A stretch of 5,611 nt of DNA from Candidatus Symbiothrix sp. (GTDB taxonomy: Bacteria; Bacteroidota; Bacteroidia; Bacteroidales; Azobacteroidaceae), in the NCBI GenBank assembly GCA_031284765.1, contig JAITXK010000039.1, positions 1 through 5,611 of the forward strand, in the 5' to 3' direction. Below the pieces are notes generated by a model. That model saw only the letters and a program-made list of their open reading frames with translations, had not been told where the DNA came from and did no database searches. Each line of letters begins with the position of its first letter. Positions within the stretch are counted from its first letter, which is position 1. Below are positions 1-4,805 of this stretch, one piece after another. The translations under genes and the position numbers were made by a program.

Positions 1-207
1 CACACCCATACCTCCTTACAGTTGCAAACCATTGTATTTCTTTCCCATTGGTTGGCATGCAGCGCATTTACGCCTACTCCGATATTGTATTCCGGAGAAA
101 AAATCACACTGAATACCGTTTACACTTCTACGATTTATCACATAAAAATCATCTCTTATTCTTTGCGCGCTCCTCCCTGCTTCATTTAGGAACGTGGAAT
201 AAATAAT
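1..207. other. Gene-free or undetermined flank at the window edge
   Basis: No gene can be supported here. Two + strand frames are open from the window edge, one to TAG at 187-189 and another to TAA at 204-206. On the - strand a stretch reading off the left edge (about 1-110, containing YNIGVGVNALHANQWERN) looks somewhat protein-like, but it has a stop just upstream and no clear start. None of these translations resembles a family I recognise, and the segment simply has few stop codons in several frames. It may be the tail of a + strand gene, the head of a - strand gene, or decayed coding sequence; the sequence to the left would decide. Confidence 0.3.
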
Positions 208-210
208 GTT

Positions 211-276
211 GCTATTTCGTCATTTCGAGCCTGCTATTTCGTTATTTCGATGTTGCTATTTCGTCATTTCGAGCGT
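211..276 (+). repeat. Three tandem 22-bp direct repeats, left flank of a palindromic element
   Basis: Three copies begin at 211, 233 and 255 with an exact 22-bp period; the first reads GCTATTTCGTCATTTCGAGC plus two bases. The second copy differs in the core (GTTATTTCGAT in place of GTCATTTCGAG). The core GTCATTTCGA in copies 1 and 3 is the reverse complement of the TCGAAATGAC core in the array to the right (356-477). The third copy overlaps the left arm of the palindrome at 262-284, so the array looks like repeated duplication of that arm. No open reading frame with a credible product spans it. Confidence 0.85.
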
Positions 277-367
277 AGCGAGAAATCTGACTTGTTCCGT
301 AGGCTCTACGGTTGAATTGTAGATTTGGCTCCGCCGATTTTCAATTCTCACTTCGTTCGAAATGACG
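262..367. repeat. Palindromic, multi-hairpin repeat element (REP/MITE-like)
   Basis: The outer arms 262-284 and 345-367 are inverted repeats of 23 bp: 20 Watson-Crick pairs, one G-T pair (273/356) and two mismatches (276/353, 279/350). Inside, CCGTAG-GCT-CTACGG (297-311) is a perfect 6-bp hairpin. Directly after it, TTGAA (312-316) pairs with TTCAA (340-344), enclosing TTGGC-TCC-GCCGA (325-337). The three helices abut (311/312 and 344/345), leaving one linker at 285-296, so a single strand would fold into a compact three-way junction. There is no transposase gene nearby. A nonautonomous mobile element or extragenic palindromic repeat is the likeliest reading; I recall GTCATTTCGAGCG-type repeats in many bacterial genomes, but could not check. 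A structured RNA is the alternative. Confidence 0.75.
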
Positions 368-480
368 GCCAATAGTTCGAAATGACGGCCCGACCGTTCG
401 ACATGACGGCCCGATCGTTCGACATGACGGCCGGCCATTCGAAATGACGGCCGATTTCCGACATGACGGTTCGAAATTTG
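356..480 (+). repeat. Six and a half imperfect 20-21-bp tandem repeats
   Basis: Copies of TTCGAAATGACGGCC begin at 356, 376, 397, 418, 438 and 457, with a truncated copy (TTCGAAAT) at 470. Starts are 20, 21, 21, 20, 19 and 13 bp apart. Copies 3 and 4 have TTCGAC for TTCGAA, and copy 6 begins TCCGAC and ends in GGT. The 5-6-bp linkers vary (AATAG, CGACCG, CGATCG, GGCCA). The first copy is the right arm of the palindrome at 262-367, so the array appears to have grown out of that end. It is more G+C-rich than the A/T-rich leader that follows. It is not a CRISPR: the linkers are far too short to be spacers. A peptide-like reading of this stretch on the - strand is only the repeat translated. Confidence 0.85.
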
Positions 481-572
481 AAAACAGTTATATGTTATTT
501 ATTTCGCACACCTTAAATATATTGAGAGTGATAAATTGAAAATGACCGTTTTTTGAAAATAAAACATATTTA

Positions 573-1880
573 ATGAAACTTTTATTCAAAAACCTTTCCC
601 CGATTAGTTTCAGGGAATTGTATCTACTTGTCGTATTGTTTTTAGCAGTCGATTTGTGCGCCCAAACATCCGATTCGAAAAGCGTGGTGGAAAAACCCCG
701 CCTTTTGTTGGGAGGATACGGTGAAGCCGTTTTTCAGCGGATGTTTTACAGCGACAATCCTGCACGTTATGCCTATCCGGCAAGCAACCAAGGTGTGTCA
801 CACGGACGATTTGATATTCCCCATGCAGTCATTTATATGGATTATAATTTCGGCAATGGATGGAAATTCTCATCGGAAATAGAATTTGAACACGGAGGCA
901 CGGGGACTACCTACGAAATAGAAGTCGATGAGGCCGGTGAGTATGAAACGGAATTGGAAAAAGGCGGCGAAGTAGCGTTGGAACAATTCTGGATTGAAAA
1001 AACATTCACTCCGGCAGCGCGTGTTCGGTTTGGACATATTGTGGTCCCGGTTGGTTTGACAAATCAGTATCATTTACCAACCGAATATTTCACCGTGTTG
1101 CGTCCCGAAGAAGAATCGGAGATTCTACCTTGTACCTGGCACCAAACCGGTATCAGTTTCCGGGGAAAAGCAGGCAAATGGGGCTACGAAGCCCAGTTCC
1201 TGTCGGGATTGGACGCCGAACGTTTCAACAATGCCAACTGGATTAAGAAAGGCGCTGCGTCGCCTTACGAGTTCGAAATAGCCAATACTTATGCCGGCGC
1301 TTTCCGGGTGGACAACTATACCGTACCCGGACTTCGTACGGCCTTGAGCGGTTATTACGGTTACAGTGCCCGCAACAGCCTCAAATGGGATCGCTATGCG
1401 AACCAAAATCTGAAAGGAGCGGTAAGCATCGGCGCCTTCGATGCTGTGTATAATGCACACCACGTGTTGGCGCGAACGAATGTACTCTATGGTCGCTTAG
1501 GCGATTCGCATGCCATTTCCGTTGTCAATAAGAAGTTGCCGTCTGCCGGACCTTCGCCGCGCACAGATATTGCTTCCGATGTGTTGAGTTATTATGTGGA
1601 AGCCGGTTACGATCTGCTTTCGCTGCGCTCTTCACCCAAAGAAAACGAAAAATGCTATGTGTTCGGACATTACGGTTTTTACGATTCCATGTACAAAACG
1701 GAAGGCAATATCTCCTCAAAAGGCTGGAGTCGCAAAAATGTCGTAAGCGCCGGAATCAATTACTATCCATTGAAAGATATCGCCATAAAGGCGGAATATT
1801 CTTTCAGAAAATTCAAATCCCCATACAACAACGAACCTACGTTTTCGCTCGGTATTGTGTATGCGGGTATGTTCCTTTAA
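573..1880 (+). CDS. Outer-membrane porin-like beta-barrel protein
   Basis: A 435-residue protein with an N-terminal Sec signal peptide: basic start, hydrophobic run (about 17-26), likely cleavage after LCA (residue 30). The mature part begins with LLLGGYGEAVF and is rich in alternating aromatic/polar strands (residues 82-106, 138-160, 190-212, 237-265 and 385-435), as expected of a 16-18-stranded porin of the OprO/OprP-like superfamily. The segment around VRFGHIVVPVGLTNQYHLPTEYFTV (about 151-175) resembles porins I recall beside imelysin genes in Bacteroidota. Residues 115-137 carry ten acidic side chains, probably in an extracellular loop. The chain ends in AGMFL rather than a terminal aromatic. 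The start is the first ATG of the frame after an A/T-rich leader without a Shine-Dalgarno sequence. The next gene begins 32 bp downstream, so co-transcription is likely. The substrate is not evident; cation or iron passage is inferred from context only. Confidence 0.8.
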   Translation: MKLLFKNLSPISFRELYLLVVLFLAVDLCAQTSDSKSVVEKPRLLLGGYGEAVFQRMFYSDNPARYAYPASNQGVSHGRFDIPHAVIYMDYNFGNGWKFSSEIEFEHGGTGTTYEIEVDEAGEYETELEKGGEVALEQFWIEKTFTPAARVRFGHIVVPVGLTNQYHLPTEYFTVLRPEEESEILPCTWHQTGISFRGKAGKWGYEAQFLSGLDAERFNNANWIKKGAASPYEFEIANTYAGAFRVDNYTVPGLRTALSGYYGYSARNSLKWDRYANQNLKGAVSIGAFDAVYNAHHVLARTNVLYGRLGDSHAISVVNKKLPSAGPSPRTDIASDVLSYYVEAGYDLLSLRSSPKENEKCYVFGHYGFYDSMYKTEGNISSKGWSRKNVVSAGINYYPLKDIAIKAEYSFRKFKSPYNNEPTFSLGIVYAGMFL

Positions 1881-1912
1881 TAATTAACAATTACAATTAA
1901 AAATTAAAAAGT

Positions 1913-3082
1913 ATGTTACATTTAAGTAAATTTAGAAATATATGTATTGTCGCTGCCGTAATGATGGTTGGCGTATTTAGTTCCTGTAAAGACGATGATA
2001 AAACAGCGGACGATAATGATGAATTGTTCGTACAAATCTTGGCGAGTTATGTGGACAAAACCATCGTTCCTACTTACAAAAATCTGGCGGAAGCCGCTCT
2101 TGAAATGCGTGCCGCCAATATTGCGCTGAAAACCAATCCTACGGATGCTAATATGCAAGCAGCATCGGCCGCTTGGATGAAGGCCCGTATCTGGTGGGAA
2201 AAAAATGAAGCCTTCTTGTTCGGTCCCGTCGGCGAAGACGCCCTCGATATCGACGGTCATATCGATTCATGGCCGCTTGAACTGAATGATATCACCAATA
2301 TCATCGTGGAAAAGAACGGCAATATTACCGGCGCTGAAGCGTGGAATCTTGATTCGGAAGTAATCGGCTTTCACGTTACCGAATACCTGCTTTATCGCAA
2401 CGGACAAACCCGCCCGGTGGCTGATCTGAGCACAGCCGAACTGAATTATCTGACCGCTGCTACCGACGCTTTGGTGTGGGACTGCGTTTTGGCTTATGTG
2501 GCATGGGTAGGTGAAAACAACGTATCTGCGGAAATGAAAGCCGTTTTCAATGAAAACCCGGATGTGGTAAAACATTTAAACAACAATCCGAATTTCAAGA
2601 ATTTTGCCGGCCAAATGAAAATGGAAGCCGGTACGAAATACATTTCCGCTTCGGCCGCCATTATGGAAATTTCAACCGGGGCTTCCGATATTGCGAATGA
2701 AGTAGGCGAAACAAAAATCGCATCGCCTTACAACACCCACAAAGTGGAAGAAGTGGAATCGTGGTACAGTTGGCATTCGCTCGACGACTATAAAAACAAC
2801 ATCGAAAGTATCAAGAATGCTTATTTGGGCGGTTTGGACAACAGTACCCGCACATCCATTTCATTGAGTACTTTTGTTGCGCAAAAAGACGCCCAACTCG
2901 ACAAAGACATCAAAGCAAAAATAGACGATGCCATTGCCAAAATCAATGCCATCGGAACCGGAGGAAAATCGTTTTACGAAGTAGTTCGCGACCGAATCAA
3001 TGCAGACCAAGTTGATGACGCTACCGACGCTTGCACCGATCTGGCAAAATTGTTCGATTATTTGACGGACATCGTTGATTAA
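1913..3082 (+). CDS. Imelysin-like (peptidase M75 family) lipoprotein
   Basis: A 389-residue predicted lipoprotein. The signal peptide ends in FSSC with the lipidated cysteine at residue 25, followed by KDDDK, which matches the acidic surface-export signal pattern of Bacteroidota lipoproteins. The family signature GxHxxE is present as GFHVTE (152-157; His154, Glu157). Other imelysin hallmarks are IVPTYKNL (51-58), ARIWWEKNEAFLFGPV (91-106) and the second-half segment ESWYSWHSLDDYKNNI (282-297) leading to NAYLGG. Length and two-half helical organisation fit the IrpA/imelysin group (COG3487). Family members are associated with iron uptake, and the EfeO iron protein carries a related domain; peptidase activity is doubtful for most. 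It lies 32 bp after the porin, with only A/T-rich sequence between, and 132 bp before a di-haem protein, a pairing typical of this family. The precise ligand is unknown. Confidence 0.9.
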   Translation: MLHLSKFRNICIVAAVMMVGVFSSCKDDDKTADDNDELFVQILASYVDKTIVPTYKNLAEAALEMRAANIALKTNPTDANMQAASAAWMKARIWWEKNEAFLFGPVGEDALDIDGHIDSWPLELNDITNIIVEKNGNITGAEAWNLDSEVIGFHVTEYLLYRNGQTRPVADLSTAELNYLTAATDALVWDCVLAYVAWVGENNVSAEMKAVFNENPDVVKHLNNNPNFKNFAGQMKMEAGTKYISASAAIMEISTGASDIANEVGETKIASPYNTHKVEEVESWYSWHSLDDYKNNIESIKNAYLGGLDNSTRTSISLSTFVAQKDAQLDKDIKAKIDDAIAKINAIGTGGKSFYEVVRDRINADQVDDATDACTDLAKLFDYLTDIVD

Positions 3083-3089
3083 ATACCGC

Positions 3090-3112
3090 CGATTTTTAAA
3101 AAGTCGTTTTTT
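3090..3112 (+). terminator. Weak intrinsic terminator-like element after the imelysin gene
   Basis: Eight bases after the imelysin stop codon, CGATTTTTAAAAAGTCG (3090-3106) is an imperfect inverted repeat with one bulged G, followed at once by six T (3107-3112). The stem is A/T-rich and nearly loopless, so termination would be partial at best. It may set the ratio of imelysin to the downstream di-haem protein rather than end the operon, or it may be chance in an A/T-rich gap. Confidence 0.25.
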
Positions 3113-3147
3113 CTGTCACTGCGGGTGAAGTGAAACAGAGACCCGCA
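3113..3147 (+). other. Overlapping inverted repeats: candidate RNA switch or pseudoknot in the intergenic leader
   Basis: Two helices compete or interlock. Helix I pairs CTGTCACT (3113-3120) with AGTG (3129-3132) and ACAG (3135-3138), bulging two A. Helix II pairs TGCGGGT (3120-3126) with ACCCGCA (3141-3147), seven perfect G/C-rich pairs; it can extend through TCA/TGA (3116-3118 with 3148-3150) past one bulged C. The 5' arm of helix II lies in the loop of helix I, the topology of an H-type pseudoknot, although the connecting loops (0, 2 and 2 nt) are tight for both full stems. No T-run follows, so it is not a normal terminator. It sits 68 bases before the di-haem start codon. Confidence 0.35.
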
Positions 3148-3214
3148 TGATAGAAAAAGCAACTTTTGGTCGAGTGATAAAAAAATGAAAATTAATTTAC
3201 AATAATTAGATAAA

Positions 3215-4726
3215 ATGAAAGATTTAAAAGTTATCTTATTGATGTTGGCAGTTGCTGCGCTTGTTTCCTGTAAAGACGACAATGAGGATCCGGGAATAAA
3301 TAAAAAAGAATACAGCGCCGAAACGGAAGAATGGTATCCGGGTGGTAAAACAGGTACAACTTGGGTTGCAAGCTCCAAAGCCTTTCGGCAAACCATGGGA
3401 TTTATTGATGAAAATCCCGACCTGTTCAAAAAATTCATGCGAGGAGAAAAGCTGTTTGAAAAAAGTTTTGTTTCCGATGGAGATATGATGGCTTACACAG
3501 GTTTAGGCCCCGCATATATCCGCAAATCCTGTATTGCCTGCCATCCCAGCTACGGTGGTCACGGGCAACGGGTCGATAAATTCGATACCAACGACAGCCA
3601 CAACTGTTACTTGCTTATGATTTATGATCCCGCATCGCCTACGCTTGCGCTTGCCTCCAAATATTTTACAGGAATGACGCAAACCCGTGCCGTTGCGCCT
3701 TTCAAAGCGCCGATAGACGAAACCGGCGTCCACTTGGACTGGACGGAATATACAGATGCATTCGGCAACAAATTTCCCGACGGAGAAACCTATTCGCTCA
3801 TTTATCCCAAAGTCTCCGTTGATCAGGATGCCATCCTTTTCAAGGATTTTGATATGAGCAAACATGCCGCAGCCATCGAGGCAACCATCGGTTTGTATGG
3901 CGTCGGACTGATAGACGCTATTTCCGACGAAGACCTTCGCGCTGAATACAGCAAGCAACAAGCCCGCGAATACTGCAAAGGACTGATCGGAGCTGATATC
4001 GAAGAAAAAGACCCAAGCAATCCTTTCCCCGGCAAACACCCCGGACGATTCACTTATTTACTGACACGTGGCACTTTGGACAATGGCCCCGGCGCCAATG
4101 CCATCTGGAACATCACCAACGTGACCCGTCCCGAACGTCAGTACCACTACATTACCGACGAGTGGGCGAAAGTGTCGTCGCAAGATACCGAAATACAAAC
4201 TACGCTCGGTTTGACCGAAACGCAAATATTCGATTATCTGAAATCGACAACATTACCGGTGGAAATGACAAAGGACGATTATGATGCATTTATGGTATGG
4301 CACCGTTGTCTGGCTGTTCCCGCGGCGCGGAATCTCGACGATTCCGAAGTGCAACACGGCAAAGAATTGTTTACGCAAGCCGGATGCGCCGAATGTCATC
4401 GCCCGTCGTGGACTACCCGCAGCAATTACACGCCTATGCCGCAAATGTCGAATCAGAAGATATTTCCTTATACCGATTTGTTGCGTCACGATTTAGACAT
4501 GTATGAACCCGGCCGTTGCAGGGTATGCCGCACTACGCCTCTCTGGGGTCGCGGATTGTATCCGACAGTTTCCGGACATTCCGATAAACTGCACGACTTG
4601 CGCGCCCGCAACAATGTGGAAGCCATTATGTGGCATGGAGGCGAAGCCGCTCCGAGCCGCGACGCATTCCGCAATATGTCGAAAGCCGATCGCAATGCCC
4701 TTGTGAAGTTTTTGGATGCGATTTAA
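3215..4726 (+). CDS. Di-haem c-type cytochrome lipoprotein, DUF1111 'thiol oxidoreductase' / MauG-like peroxidase family
   Basis: A 503-residue predicted lipoprotein: a short hydrophobic signal, lipobox LVSC with Cys19, then KDDNED, a candidate surface-export signal. Two covalent haem sites are seen, CIACH (106-110) and CAECH (391-395). Family marks of the COG3488/DUF1111 group are PYTDLLRHD (418-426), RTTPLWGRG (439-447), LHDLRARN (459-466) and AIMWHGGEA (470-478). Members are annotated as di-haem oxidoreductases or putative peroxidases and often sit beside imelysin genes, as here. An extra Cys pair, CRVC (435-438), lacks the following His needed for a third haem site. Start choice: the only in-frame upstream ATG (3185) meets TAA after six codons, and the chosen start gives a good lipoprotein signal. 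Probably the last gene of the porin-imelysin operon. Electron donor and substrate are unknown; the role in iron or haem redox chemistry is inferred. Confidence 0.88.
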   Translation: MKDLKVILLMLAVAALVSCKDDNEDPGINKKEYSAETEEWYPGGKTGTTWVASSKAFRQTMGFIDENPDLFKKFMRGEKLFEKSFVSDGDMMAYTGLGPAYIRKSCIACHPSYGGHGQRVDKFDTNDSHNCYLLMIYDPASPTLALASKYFTGMTQTRAVAPFKAPIDETGVHLDWTEYTDAFGNKFPDGETYSLIYPKVSVDQDAILFKDFDMSKHAAAIEATIGLYGVGLIDAISDEDLRAEYSKQQAREYCKGLIGADIEEKDPSNPFPGKHPGRFTYLLTRGTLDNGPGANAIWNITNVTRPERQYHYITDEWAKVSSQDTEIQTTLGLTETQIFDYLKSTTLPVEMTKDDYDAFMVWHRCLAVPAARNLDDSEVQHGKELFTQAGCAECHRPSWTTRSNYTPMPQMSNQKIFPYTDLLRHDLDMYEPGRCRVCRTTPLWGRGLYPTVSGHSDKLHDLRARNNVEAIMWHGGEAAPSRDAFRNMSKADRNALVKFLDAI

Positions 4727-4745
4727 ATGATTAATATTTTTATTT

Positions 4746-4777
4746 ATTGCAAGTCTGAAATCTTTTATCTAATTTTG
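4746..4777 (+). promoter_or_regulatory. Bacteroidales-type primary-sigma promoter for the GH10 gene
   Basis: TAATTTTG at 4770-4777 matches the -7 consensus TAnnTTTG at all six fixed positions. ATTG at 4746-4749 matches three of four bases of the -33 TTTG element, and the spacer is 20 bp, the usual distance. Transcription would start near 4782-4785, leaving a leader of about 20-25 bases before the ATG at 4806. It implies that the hydrolase is transcribed independently of the porin/imelysin/di-haem genes. The region is A/T-rich, so a chance match is possible. Confidence 0.6.
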
Positions 4778-4805
4778 TTCCGTAGCATTTTAAATAGATA
4801 ATCAC

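Noticed and set aside
1..189. C-terminal end of a + strand gene or start of a - strand gene at the left edge
   Set aside because: Several frames are open at once and none gives a recognisable protein, so open length alone is not evidence; recorded as undetermined.
256..438. A 60-residue - strand reading frame with a repeated GRHVERS peptide
   Set aside because: The peptide repeat is the 20-21-bp DNA repeat translated; the 20-bp and 21-bp spacings break any stable frame, and no start signal or known family supports it.
356..480. CRISPR array
   Set aside because: Repeat cores are 15 bp with linkers of only 5-6 bp, the linkers resemble each other, and there are no cas genes in the window.
476..560. 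Promoter for the porin operon (TTTG at 477-480; TATATTGA at 518-525; TTTG at 552-555)
   Set aside because: No -7 candidate matches more than four of six fixed TAnnTTTG positions with a -33 element at the right distance.
573..665. Porin as a lipoprotein, because a cysteine lies at residue 29 of the signal region
   Set aside because: The residues before it (VDL) do not fit a lipobox; LCA followed by QT fits ordinary signal peptidase I cleavage after residue 30.
3161..3200. Separate promoter before the di-haem gene (AACTTTTG at 3161-3168; TAATTTAC at 3193-3200)
   Set aside because: The first matches five of six -7 positions but has no -33 element; the second matches four of six and its TTTG lies 24 bp away, too far.
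3185..3205. Upstream start codon for the di-haem gene (ATG at 3185, in frame)
   Set aside because: It reads only MKINLQ before TAA. A six-codon leader ORF cannot be excluded, but nothing indicates translation.
3503..4039. Long - strand open frame (178 codons) inside the di-haem gene
   Set aside because: It is antisense to a gene with clear CXXCH and family motifs, has no recognisable domain, and is explained by the codon composition of the + strand gene.
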